Source: Actinomycetota bacterium
GTDB lineage: Bacteria; Actinomycetota; Acidimicrobiia; Acidimicrobiales; Ilumatobacteraceae
Assembly: GCA_016870215.1 (NCBI GenBank)
Contig: VGCD01000002.1
Span: 96,861 to 160,860, forward strand
Direction of reading: 5' to 3'
Length of the DNA stretch: 64,000 nucleotides
The first letter of the stretch is position 1, and each line of letters starts with the position of its first letter. Positions 50,576 to 58,516 of this stretch are shown one piece after another. The translations under genes and the position numbers were made by a program. A model generated the notes under the pieces. The model did not search any database. It saw only the letters and a list, made by a program, of their open reading frames with translations, and was not told the origin of the DNA.

Positions 50576-51049
50576 ATGGCGGGGGACAAGCTGCAAGTCA
50601 CGTTCGAGACTGACGGTTCGCTTTCTGCGCCGCTCACACTTTCTTATCCCTACAACCGCACACTTGGCACGACCTATGCGCGTTTCTTGTCCTCACTTGC
50701 TGACAGGCGGATCGAGGGCACCAAGGCTCAAGATGGTCGCGTTTTCGTTCCTCCTGCGGAGTTCGACCCGTCCACCGGCGCGCCCCTGAATGATTGGGTG
50801 CAAGTTGGCGACAGTGGAACCGTTGTTCAGTGGTCATGGCAGCCGACGCCGTTTGCCGACAACACGCTCGACGAACCGTTTGCATGGGCCTTGATCCTTC
50901 TCGATGGTGCCGATGTTCCGATGCTGCATGCGGTGCGAGCATCGTCAGTTGCCGACATGGCAGTGGGTATGCGAGTGAAGGCAGTGTGGGCCGACGAACG
51001 GATTCCTGAAATCACTGCAATACGTTGTTTCGAACCGGTGGGTGGGTGA
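50576..51049 (+). CDS. DUF35 OB-fold protein lacking zinc cysteines
   Basis: 157-residue protein from ATG 50576 after AGGGGAGC. The segment ADRRIEGTKAQDGRVFVPP, then AEFDPSTG, aligns with the DUF35 rubredoxin-like zinc ribbon (RCPxCGRVYVPPRxxCPxCG), but all four cysteines are replaced. The OB-fold half, ending MAVGMRVKAVWADER, is intact. With the next gene it corresponds to the two halves of M. tuberculosis Rv3521 (a single longer protein, from memory). DUF35 partners bind acyl-CoA and stabilise thiolase-fold aldolases. This subunit is probably structural. Confidence 0.78.
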   Translation: MAGDKLQVTFETDGSLSAPLTLSYPYNRTLGTTYARFLSSLADRRIEGTKAQDGRVFVPPAEFDPSTGAPLNDWVQVGDSGTVVQWSWQPTPFADNTLDEPFAWALILLDGADVPMLHAVRASSVADMAVGMRVKAVWADERIPEITAIRCFEPVGG

Positions 51050-51053
51050 CATC

Positions 51054-51557
51054 ATGAGTGACAAAGCAGCAGACAAGCCATTGCGCGTGCGAATGCCAAT
51101 TGGTATCGATTACAAGTGGTGCGCGGGTCCAGCATCGACGGACTACCTCACTGGCCTCAAGGATGGCCGCCTGTACGGGCGCCGTTGTCCAGTGTGTCAG
51201 ATGGTGTATTTCCCGCCACGAAATGGCGTGTGTGCTCGAGACGGAGTCATGCTCGGAGAGTCTGTGGAGGTCGGGCCAAAGGGGACCGTCACGACGTTCT
51301 GCATCGTCAACGTGCCCTTTCTCGGACAGACCATCAAACTTCCGTACGTTGCAGCCACGATCATTCTCGATGGAGCACACCTTGGGTTTTCTCACCTTCT
51401 TCAAGAAGTCGAGGCCACCGATGTGCGTATGGGTATGCGTGTCGAGCCGGTGTGGCGTGACAAGAGCGATTGGGACTATTCGCTCGAGAACATCTCTCAC
51501 TTTAGGCCAACTGGTGAACCAGATGCACCGTTCGACGACTATGCGAGGTACCTCTGA
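51054..51557 (+). CDS. Zn-ribbon / DUF35 OB-fold protein
   Basis: 167-residue protein from ATG 51054 (a GTG at 51042 is possible). The zinc ribbon is present as RRCPVCQMVYFPPRNGVCAR, although the fourth ligand is not a Cys (CARDG), so three cysteines remain. The OB fold with VRMGMRVEPVWRD follows. Partner of 50576 and of the two thiolase-fold genes downstream, as ChsH2-DUF35 is of Ltp2 in steroid side-chain retro-aldol cleavage. Overlaps the next gene by TGATG. Confidence 0.85.
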   Translation: MSDKAADKPLRVRMPIGIDYKWCAGPASTDYLTGLKDGRLYGRRCPVCQMVYFPPRNGVCARDGVMLGESVEVGPKGTVTTFCIVNVPFLGQTIKLPYVAATIILDGAHLGFSHLLQEVEATDVRMGMRVEPVWRDKSDWDYSLENISHFRPTGEPDAPFDDYARYL

Positions 51558-52612
51558 TGCGTGATGTCGGAATTGTTGCTTTCGCGGAAAGTCAACTTAC
51601 TTACGGAACAACCAACACGCCTGTGGAGATGATTGTTCCCACGGTCAATGAGGTGTTGAAGAACGCCGGTATTGAGCGCACCGAGGTCGACTTCTGGTGC
51701 CATGGCAGTTGTGACTACATGACCGGTCAGCCGTTCAGTTTCGTTGCTGCAGTCGATGCCCTCGGTGCATGGCCACCGATCATCGAAAGCCATGTCGAGA
51801 TGGATGGTGCTTGGGCACTGTACGAGGCGTGGGTGAAAATCCAGATGGGCGAAGCCAACGTGGCGCTTGTGTTCGGAAACGGCAAGAGCAGCGCGGGTGA
51901 CATGAATCGTGCGTTGACTCTGCAGCAAGACCCCTACACGGTTGCACCGTTATGGCCCGGGCTCACGGCAATGGAAGGCATCGGCGCATGTGCCGCCTTG
52001 CAGGCAGGCACAGTCACGGAACGACAGATGGCCGAGGCCGCTTCACGCGCGCGTCGAGACGGGGCGAAGAACGGCAACGTGCTCGTGTCTGGAAGTGAGT
52101 CGGCAGATGAATTGCTCTCACGCGCTGTCACTTCGGCGCCGTTTCGTGACCACGACCTACCCGCGATGGCTGACGGCGTGAGCGCCATCATCATCGCTGC
52201 GGGTCATGCGGCGAAACGCATCGCAAAGCGTCCGGCATGGATTCGAGCAATCGATCACCGCATCGATCATCAGAATCTCGGGTGGCGCGATCTGGCCCGT
52301 TCCACGAGTGCCGCAATCGCCGCCAGCGAAGTTGGTGTGCATAACGACAAGGTCGACATCGCCGAATTGCACACCACTTTCAGTCATCACGAGCAGTTGC
52401 TAATTAACGCCCTGCAGTTGCGCACTGATGCAACGCGGATCACCCCGAGCGGTGGTGCTCTCGTTGGCAACGCACTGATGGCCGCCGGTCTCTCGCGCTT
52501 CGGTCATGCAGCTCGAGCAATCTTTGATGGAACCGCTGATCGTGCAGTCGCTCACGCTCAACAAGGTGCGTGTCTGCAACAAAACATCGTCGCAGTGTTG
52601 GAGGGAAACTGA
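51557..52612 (+). CDS. ltp4: Thiolase-fold protein, Ltp4-like (lipid-transfer/aldolase family)
   Basis: 351-residue SCP-x-type thiolase-fold protein, a length close to Ltp4 (Rv3522). The stretch corresponding to the nucleophilic Cys reads SHVEMDGAWALYEAW, with Gly where thiolases have Cys. The second site reads AELHTTFSHHEQ, retaining His but not the usual HDCF. ITPSGGALVGNALMAAGLSR is the C-terminal glycine loop. Loss of Cys argues against thiolysis and for an aldolase (as in Ltp2) or scaffold role. Overlaps both neighbours (TGATG). Confidence 0.85.
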   Translation: MRDVGIVAFAESQLTYGTTNTPVEMIVPTVNEVLKNAGIERTEVDFWCHGSCDYMTGQPFSFVAAVDALGAWPPIIESHVEMDGAWALYEAWVKIQMGEANVALVFGNGKSSAGDMNRALTLQQDPYTVAPLWPGLTAMEGIGACAALQAGTVTERQMAEAASRARRDGAKNGNVLVSGSESADELLSRAVTSAPFRDHDLPAMADGVSAIIIAAGHAAKRIAKRPAWIRAIDHRIDHQNLGWRDLARSTSAAIAASEVGVHNDKVDIAELHTTFSHHEQLLINALQLRTDATRITPSGGALVGNALMAAGLSRFGHAARAIFDGTADRAVAHAQQGACLQQNIVAVLEGN

Positions 52613-53772
52613 TGGGTGCCAATCGTTGCGCCGTTGTTGGCGTTGGTCAGACGAATCACACGACTGTGCGAGCAGATGTCAGTATCGCCGGGCTCGTGAG
52701 AGAAGCGGTTGACCGCGCACTTGAGTCCGCCGGAATGACACTTGCGGATATCGACGCCATCGTCATCGGTAAAGCGCCAGACATGCTCGAGGGCGTCATG
52801 ATGCCTGAGATGTGGTTGACCGACTCGCTCGCAGCGTCGGGCAAACCGGTGTTCCGTGTGCACACCGCAGGAAGTGTGGGTGGATCAACTGCGATTGTCG
52901 CCGCACAACATGTGATGAGTGGTATTCACAAGCGGGTACTCACCGTTGCATTCGAGAAGCAAAGTGATGGCAATGCAATGTGGGCGCTCTCGGTGCCCAC
53001 ACCATTCGGAGTGCCAGTGCACGCGGGTGCTGGCGGTTATTTCTCGCCGATTATCCGCAGTTACATGCGTCGAAGTGGTGCGCCGGCGCACATCGGTGCG
53101 ATGGTGGCAGTGAAGGACCGTACGAACGCATGCAAGAACCCTTACGCACACTTGCATGAGCCTGATTGGACACTCGAGAAAGCACTCGAGACTCCGATGT
53201 TGTGGGATCCGGTTCGCTTCATCGAAACATGTCCGTCTAGCGACGGCGCCGCAGCTTTGGTGATGGTCAGCGAAGATGTCGCCGACACGATGAATGTTCC
53301 GAAGGCGTGGGTGCATTCAACTGCAATGCGCAGCGAGCCCACCATGTTCGCCGGTCGAAACCAGGTGTCGCCGCGGGCTGGCGAGTTGTGTGCGGAAGAC
53401 CTGTACCGCAAAGCCGGCATCACGAACCCACTCGAGGAAATCGATGTGTGTGAGGTGTACGTGCCGTTCTCGTGGTTCGAGCCGATGTGGCTCGAGAACC
53501 TCGGGTTTGCACCGAAAGACCACGGCTGGCGTTTTGTCGAAGATGGCGTCACTGAGATGACCGGAAAACTTCCGTTCAATCCCTCAGGTGGTGTGTTGTC
53601 GACAAATCCCATCGGTGCGAGCGGCATGATTCGTTTCGGTGAGGCTGCGATGCAGGTGATGGGGCTGGCAGGCGAGCACCAAATTGACGGTGCAAAGAAA
53701 GCCATGGGTCATGCATACGGCGGTGGTTCCCAGTTCTTTGCGATGTGGATTGTCGGGTCAGAAAAGAACTGA
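52612..53772 (+). CDS. ltp3: Thiolase-fold protein, Ltp3-like (lipid-transfer/aldolase family)
   Basis: 386-residue protein from ATG 52612 (TGATG overlap), similar in length and place to Ltp3 (Rv3523). FRVHTAGSVGGSTAIVAAQH has Gly at the nucleophilic Cys position. CEVYVPFSWFEPMWLENLGF has Tyr in place of the His of HDCF; tyrosines act as catalytic residues in Ltp2 aldolases, to my recollection. FNPSGGVLSTNPIGASGMIR is the C-terminal glycine loop. With 51557 and the DUF35 pair it probably forms a heteromeric complex acting on a steroid-like acyl-CoA. Confidence 0.86.
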   Translation: MGANRCAVVGVGQTNHTTVRADVSIAGLVREAVDRALESAGMTLADIDAIVIGKAPDMLEGVMMPEMWLTDSLAASGKPVFRVHTAGSVGGSTAIVAAQHVMSGIHKRVLTVAFEKQSDGNAMWALSVPTPFGVPVHAGAGGYFSPIIRSYMRRSGAPAHIGAMVAVKDRTNACKNPYAHLHEPDWTLEKALETPMLWDPVRFIETCPSSDGAAALVMVSEDVADTMNVPKAWVHSTAMRSEPTMFAGRNQVSPRAGELCAEDLYRKAGITNPLEEIDVCEVYVPFSWFEPMWLENLGFAPKDHGWRFVEDGVTEMTGKLPFNPSGGVLSTNPIGASGMIRFGEAAMQVMGLAGEHQIDGAKKAMGHAYGGGSQFFAMWIVGSEKN

Positions 53773-53778
53773 TCCACA

Positions 53779-53797
53779 GTGCCGAGGTCATCGGCAC
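53779..53797. terminator. Bidirectional stem-loop between convergent genes
   Basis: GTGCCGA and TCGGCAC pair perfectly around GGTCA. It begins 7 bp after the ltp3-like stop and ends 4 bp before the stop of the convergent gene, so it can serve both strands. Confidence 0.65.
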
Positions 53798-53801
53798 CAC
53801 T

Positions 53802-54647
53802 TCAGAACAATTCGTCGACGTACTTGTTGGTGCCTTGCACCGTGGGTATGAATGCCGCCTGCACGCCGAGTGTCGCCACACCGCCGGCTGCGATATCGCT
53901 TTCAGCTGAAGCGAAGTTGCCGTCCCATGCGTCACGCGGGTCACACTCGAGGAAGTGCAGCACTGTCACGATCTTGTCGACACCGTCAAGCTGCTTGACA
54001 TGAGCGAGCTTGTCTTGAGGAAGTGCACGCGGTGCAAACTTGATGGCGAGGGCGACTTTGCCGGTGACGACCTTGGGTAGGTAGGACTGTGTGAGCCAGT
54101 CGCTCAATTCTTCGCGAGATGATTTGGCATCGATGACCTGCACCATCATTCCTTGATATGGCTGCATCAAAGTGTGCACATTCAGTGGAACGTCGCTGTC
54201 ACGGTAAGTGGTTCCGATGTGGTCACTGAATGAAGTGAACACATGTGAGCGCTCTTCGAGAAGATTTGCGTCTTTGCCTCTATAACTGAGACGACCTGCT
54301 TCACGCAGGCGGTAGTTCGCACCGAGAGCCCATTGCTCGTGGTCCTCGAGGCGACCTTCACTGATCCAGTAGATGCCGATGTACTTGCCCGCATCGAGTG
54401 GTTGTGCCACGCGTGAGTTCTGCGGTGATCGCAAATGCTGGATCCATTTCGGAGCAACCCAGCGACGAGCTCCGAACATGAATGGCATGTCCATGGCGCC
54501 GGTGACCATGTGGTCATCTTCGTACCAACGGTTGTATCCGTGGACATGTTCTTCTGTTGGCTCCACCCAAGTAATCAGGGCACCACCAAGATTCGGCGAA
54601 TGAGAGCCTTCGCCCGCCAATCGTCGATACGTTTCGTCACCAGTCAT
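53802..54647 (-). CDS. Hypothetical protein with ferredoxin-like (EthD/Dabb-like) repeats
   Basis: 281-residue soluble protein from ATG 54647 after GGGGGTG. The N-terminal half has VEPTEEHVHGYNRWYEDDHM, the pattern of dimeric alpha-beta barrel proteins (EthD-like NxWYxxxH). The C-terminal half repeats a similar layout (VIDAKSSREELSDWLTQSYL), so it may be an internal duplication. No catalytic site can be assigned. It opposes the Ltp-like operon and precedes an alpha/beta hydrolase in the opposite orientation series. Confidence 0.62.
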   Translation of the reverse strand: MTGDETYRRLAGEGSHSPNLGGALITWVEPTEEHVHGYNRWYEDDHMVTGAMDMPFMFGARRWVAPKWIQHLRSPQNSRVAQPLDAGKYIGIYWISEGRLEDHEQWALGANYRLREAGRLSYRGKDANLLEERSHVFTSFSDHIGTTYRDSDVPLNVHTLMQPYQGMMVQVIDAKSSREELSDWLTQSYLPKVVTGKVALAIKFAPRALPQDKLAHVKQLDGVDKIVTVLHFLECDPRDAWDGNFASAESDIAAGGVATLGVQAAFIPTVQGTNKYVDELF

Positions 54648-54679
54648 GCCACACCCCCATGTGTCGCGTGTGAGGCAGT

Positions 54680-55603
54680 CTATGCAAGCGCAAAGTCGCG
54701 GATGAGCGCCGCTAGCTCGAGTGGTGCGTCACCCTGCACGCTGTGACCCGCTTCGACGACATGTTCGATGCGCGCATGAGGTGCACGGCGCCGAAGTTCG
54801 GCCTCATCGTCGTCACTGACGACTGATTGTGGACGCATTCCCCGCACGAGCATGAGCGGTTTTTGAAATGCCGAAATTGAGTTCCAGAGTGACTCGAGGT
54901 TTGGTTTGCGTATTTGACCTTCGACTTCTTGAAGCGGCGGCGCGTCATCGCGCCGATAGCGCCACACCCACGAACCGTCGGGTCGTTGAAGGGCATTGTG
55001 CAAGATTCCTCGACGAAGTGAACTGACAGATCTTGTTGGGTTGAACTGAACTGTGCGCTCGAGCAAGTCGTCGAATGAGTCGAATGTCGCAGGTCCGTTG
55101 ACAAAGTCAGTTATTGCTTTCGTCTTCTCGCCGTCAATGCCTGGTGTGATGTCGACGAGCACCATCTTTTTTACGAGGTGTGGATGGTGTTGCGACAGCG
55201 CGATGGTTGTCATGCCGCCAAGTGACATTCCCACGACGGCCTCGGCATGCGGAGCAAGTTCGCGCATCACGGCGGCAACATCGTTCGCGTTGCCTTCAAG
55301 CGGGTCGCCACTAGAAGACAACGGAGCGATGGCACCACTATGACCGTGGCCTGGTAAATCAAGACATATAGACGGCACGCCGAGGGCGAGCATGACGGTG
55401 TCCCATGTGTGCGCGTTCTGCGCGCCTCCATGAAGGAACATAAGACGGGGTGGGGCATCGCCCCAGACGAGGGCCGACATGATGCGACCGTCACCCATGG
55501 CGACGAATTCACGTCGCACGTGCGGGGGACCTGCATACTCAATGCCGTACTCCTCGGCGTTCTCATGGAAGTAGCCGAACTCGTTGTATTCCACGTGTGC
55601 CAT
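54680..55603 (-). CDS. Alpha/beta hydrolase
   Basis: 307-residue hydrolase from ATG 55603, chosen because TAATGT lies 8 bp upstream as a leaderless -10 and the family fold follows; two upstream in-frame ATGs (55615, 55636) reach into the folBK leader. FLHGGAQNAHTW is the oxyanion segment, VVGMSLGGMTT the nucleophile elbow (Ser near 145), LVDITPGID follows, and HARIEHVVEAGHSVQ carries the catalytic His. A meta-cleavage or ester hydrolase role would fit the island but the substrate is unknown. Confidence 0.85.
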   Translation of the reverse strand: MAHVEYNEFGYFHENAEEYGIEYAGPPHVRREFVAMGDGRIMSALVWGDAPPRLMFLHGGAQNAHTWDTVMLALGVPSICLDLPGHGHSGAIAPLSSSGDPLEGNANDVAAVMRELAPHAEAVVGMSLGGMTTIALSQHHPHLVKKMVLVDITPGIDGEKTKAITDFVNGPATFDSFDDLLERTVQFNPTRSVSSLRRGILHNALQRPDGSWVWRYRRDDAPPLQEVEGQIRKPNLESLWNSISAFQKPLMLVRGMRPQSVVSDDDEAELRRRAPHARIEHVVEAGHSVQGDAPLELAALIRDFALA

Positions 55604-55643
55604 CGGTGGGCACATTAGCGAGACCCCGATAGACATGGGGACT

Positions 55644-56513
55644 ATGGCACGTGACCATATCTATATCTCGGGTCTGCGGACTCTTGCTCGTATCGGAGTT
55701 CTGCCTCACGAACGTGAGTCTGACCAGCCACTACAGATTGACCTTGACTTGGAAGTCGACCTCAGCGAGGCCGGCATCACCGATGCCCTTGATGACACGG
55801 CGAACTACGGAGCCATCGCCGAAGCAGTGGTCGATGTCGCGCGACTGTCGGAAGACCTATTGCTCGAGCGTCTCGTCGCCCGTATTGCCGAGCGTGTGTT
55901 GCAGTTCCCGCATGTTGAAGTTGCCAACGTGACGCTCACGAAACTTCGACCACCAATTCCTGAAGACCTTGATTCAACGGCTGTGCGCATCACTCGCACG
56001 CGTGTCGACATGAAAGTTCCAGGCCGTCACCGAGCAATCATCGCTCTTGGCAGCAACCTCGGCGATCGTGTCGCATATCTCAAGTTCGGTCTCGACCGCC
56101 TTCGAAATGTGGTCGATCAGTCACAAGTGTTCGAGACCGATCCCGTCGGCGGCCCCGATGACCAGGGTCCGTATCTCAATATGGTCGCAGTCATCGACAC
56201 CGATCTTGATCCGTACGCGCTCATGAGACGACTTCTGTCAATCGAAGCCGAGGCACAACGGATTCGCGTTGTGCGGTGGGGTCCCCGAACACTCGATCTC
56301 GACATGCTCTTCTATGACGATCTTCAGTTGGAGAGCGAAGATCTCACCGTCCCGCATCCACGGTTTGCCGAGCGCCGATTTGTGCTTGAGCCACTGAGTG
56401 AAGTGGCACCAGAGTTCTGCCCAGACAATTGGCGCAACCGACTTCCGGCATACGGTGTGTATCCGCGAGGTCCGCTTGCAGACTTGACGACAGTCGAATT
56501 GCCGTCACATTGA
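55644..56513 (+). CDS. folBK: FolB-FolK fusion (dihydroneopterin aldolase / HPPK)
   Basis: 289-residue fused enzyme of folate synthesis, from ATG 55644 after GGGGACT. Residues 1-120 are FolB (MARDHIYISGLRTLARIGVL, NYGAIAEAVVDV), which makes 6-hydroxymethyl-dihydropterin. Residues ~127-275 are FolK (IALGSNLGDRVAY, VRWGPRTLDLDMLFYDD, VPHPRFAERRFVLEPL), which pyrophosphorylates it. FolB and FolK are commonly adjacent and sometimes fused, so consecutive steps are joined here. No folP or folE lies in the window. Divergent from the hydrolase. Confidence 0.93.
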   Translation: MARDHIYISGLRTLARIGVLPHERESDQPLQIDLDLEVDLSEAGITDALDDTANYGAIAEAVVDVARLSEDLLLERLVARIAERVLQFPHVEVANVTLTKLRPPIPEDLDSTAVRITRTRVDMKVPGRHRAIIALGSNLGDRVAYLKFGLDRLRNVVDQSQVFETDPVGGPDDQGPYLNMVAVIDTDLDPYALMRRLLSIEAEAQRIRVVRWGPRTLDLDMLFYDDLQLESEDLTVPHPRFAERRFVLEPLSEVAPEFCPDNWRNRLPAYGVYPRGPLADLTTVELPSH

Positions 56514-56520
56514 TCCAATG

Positions 56521-56534
56521 CGCCATCGTTGGCG
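56521..56534. terminator. Weak stem-loop after folBK
   Basis: CGCCA and TGGCG pair around TCGT, 8 bp past the folBK stop and 17 bp before the convergent small gene's stop. Only a 5-bp stem without a T-tract. Confidence 0.35.
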
Positions 56535-56550
56535 TTGAATCAGAGCGGAA

Positions 56551-56736
56551 TCAGCGACTTGATTTGTGGTGGCGGTGTTGTGCAAGCGCGCCGACCCAGT
56601 AGCTCACACCCGTGACTCCGCCAGTGGCAATAGCAAGTGCAAAAGCATCGCCACCCGTGACGACTGCGAGTATTCCTCCGACGACTATTCCAACAACGGT
56701 GATGGTGAGATGAAGTCTGTTTTTTGCGGAGGCCAT
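56551..56736 (-). CDS. Small membrane protein of unknown function
   Basis: 61-residue protein from ATG 56736, 4 bp past the stop of the amidohydrolase upstream. Two hydrophobic helices (LTITVVGIVVGGILAVVTG and FALAIATGGVTGVSYWVGAL) and a basic, His-rich tail (AQHRHHKSSR). No family recognised; probably a membrane protein cotranscribed with the deacylase. Confidence 0.6.
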   Translation of the reverse strand: MASAKNRLHLTITVVGIVVGGILAVVTGGDAFALAIATGGVTGVSYWVGALAQHRHHKSSR

Positions 56737-56740
56737 GCTC

Positions 56741-58516
56741 TTACCGTAGCAAGCGGCCTGGTAACTCACCGGTGAACTCGTCGTGATCAACGGTTTGCAC
56801 ACCACTGACGAAAGTACCGACATAACCCTTTGCATGTTGCACAAGTCGCCTGGCTCCGGCAGGGAAGTCATACGCCATCTGTGGCATGTCGAAAGTCAGA
56901 CGGTCATAATTAATGAGATTGATGTCAGCCTTCATTCCAGGGGCAATGAGACCACGATCGGTCAGTCCGAACACCTCAGCTGTCTGTCGCGTTTGGCGAT
57001 GCACAATCCACTCAAGTGGAAGTCGCGGGCCACGGGTGCGGTCGCGAGTCCAGTGAGTGAGCATGAATGTCGGCGTTCCACCGTCACAAATTGCACCACA
57101 GTGAGCCCCGGCATCTGAGAGTCCCATTCGAGTGTGTGGGTGCTGGTGTAATTCGTGCATCATGCTGAGATCGCCGTATGCGTAATTGAAGATGGGCAGA
57201 TAGATGAGCCCGCGTCCCTCGTTGGCCAATAACTGGTCGAGCACCATTTCCATTGGCGGAACACGGCGCTTTTCGGACAATGCCTTGATGCTCTTTGATG
57301 GGTGCGGCTCATAGTCGATGTCAGCATCGGTCACGGGATAGAACTTCCAGAGACGACTCAGCACGACTTTTTCAAAGAGGCCGCCGTCGTTTGGAATGTC
57401 ATTGATAATGCGATGACGACGCGCGGGTTCATGAAGCGCACGAACTCGTTCGTGAAGCTCAAGATGCGCGATTTCCGCATATGCAGGATGGAAGAGAAGT
57501 GGGTGCAAGCTTCCTTCAAGACACATCAACACGCCGATGCTTCGACCGGCGACCTGGGCAATGATGTCAAGACCTTGCGAGTGAGCGTCGTCAAGCTGTT
57601 TCACGACTCGTTTCCATAACTCTGGTCCTTCGTCTGGTTGGCTGAGATTCACGCTGACCGTCACACCAGTACGACGCGCCATTTCCATCATCCATGGCCA
57701 CTCGTCATCCGGTACGCGCACATGTTCTGGGGCGTATTGGAAGACGCCGCCTCCGGCATCTGCAATCGCAGCTGCGATTCCAAATAGCTCGTCTGGTGAT
57801 GCCGTGGTTCCGGGGACTAGTTCACCACTCTTGCTGCGGTGAATCGGTGTTCGGCTGGTGCTGAATCCGAGTGCACCCGCACGAATTGCTTCGTCGACCA
57901 ACGCCGCCATTGCGACGATGTCACTTGCAGTTGCATCTTCGTTCGAGGCGCCACGTTCTCCCATGACATATGCGCGCAAGGCACCATGTCCGATCATTGC
58001 GCCGATGTCGATCACGCGTTCACGACGTTCGAGTGCGTCGAGGTACTCAGGAAATGAACGCCATTGCCACGTGATGCCTTCTGCCATTGCAGAGCCAGGA
58101 ATGTCCTCGACACCTTCCATCAACTCGATCAACCATTCGTGGCGGTCATCGTGGGCGGGAGCAAAGCCAACACCACAATTACCCATGATTGCCGTGGTGA
58201 CGCCATGCCAACTACTTGGCGTCAACCACGGATCCCACGTTGCTTGAGCGTCATAGTGGGTGTGGATGTCGACCCAACCCGGTGTCACAAGCAAGCCGTC
58301 GGCATCGATGACGCGGTGGGCGTGAGCGACTCCAGCTTTTCCGGCAGGGGTTACCTCGATAATCGTGTTGCCAGCGATGACGATGTCGGCATCACGGGCA
58401 TTGCCGCCCGAGCCATCAACAAGGCGAGCATCTCGAATAACGGTTCGCGGTTCTCCGGTCAGGTCATTCGACTCGTTGCGTGGGCTCACCCACGTAACGC
58501 TACTGCTCTCAGCCAA
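56741..58516 (-). CDS. N-acyl-D-amino-acid deacylase / amidohydrolase family 3 protein
   Basis: 591-residue amidohydrolase. TPGWVDIHTHYDAQATWDP supplies the His-x-His metal site, GNCGVGFAPAH the bridging Cys typical of D-aminoacylases, and GLSDAGAHCGAICDGGTPT the late Asp site. The first ~60 and last ~60 residues form the beta-sandwich that surrounds the barrel. The start is uncertain: TTG 58516 overlaps the lipoprotein gene by 8 bp; GTG 58489 is an alternative. Hydrolyses N-acyl bonds of D-amino acids or similar amides or ureides. Confidence 0.88.
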   Translation of the reverse strand: MAESSSVTWVSPRNESNDLTGEPRTVIRDARLVDGSGGNARDADIVIAGNTIIEVTPAGKAGVAHAHRVIDADGLLVTPGWVDIHTHYDAQATWDPWLTPSSWHGVTTAIMGNCGVGFAPAHDDRHEWLIELMEGVEDIPGSAMAEGITWQWRSFPEYLDALERRERVIDIGAMIGHGALRAYVMGERGASNEDATASDIVAMAALVDEAIRAGALGFSTSRTPIHRSKSGELVPGTTASPDELFGIAAAIADAGGGVFQYAPEHVRVPDDEWPWMMEMARRTGVTVSVNLSQPDEGPELWKRVVKQLDDAHSQGLDIIAQVAGRSIGVLMCLEGSLHPLLFHPAYAEIAHLELHERVRALHEPARRHRIINDIPNDGGLFEKVVLSRLWKFYPVTDADIDYEPHPSKSIKALSEKRRVPPMEMVLDQLLANEGRGLIYLPIFNYAYGDLSMMHELHQHPHTRMGLSDAGAHCGAICDGGTPTFMLTHWTRDRTRGPRLPLEWIVHRQTRQTAEVFGLTDRGLIAPGMKADINLINYDRLTFDMPQMAYDFPAGARRLVQHAKGYVGTFVSGVQTVDHDEFTGELPGRLLR

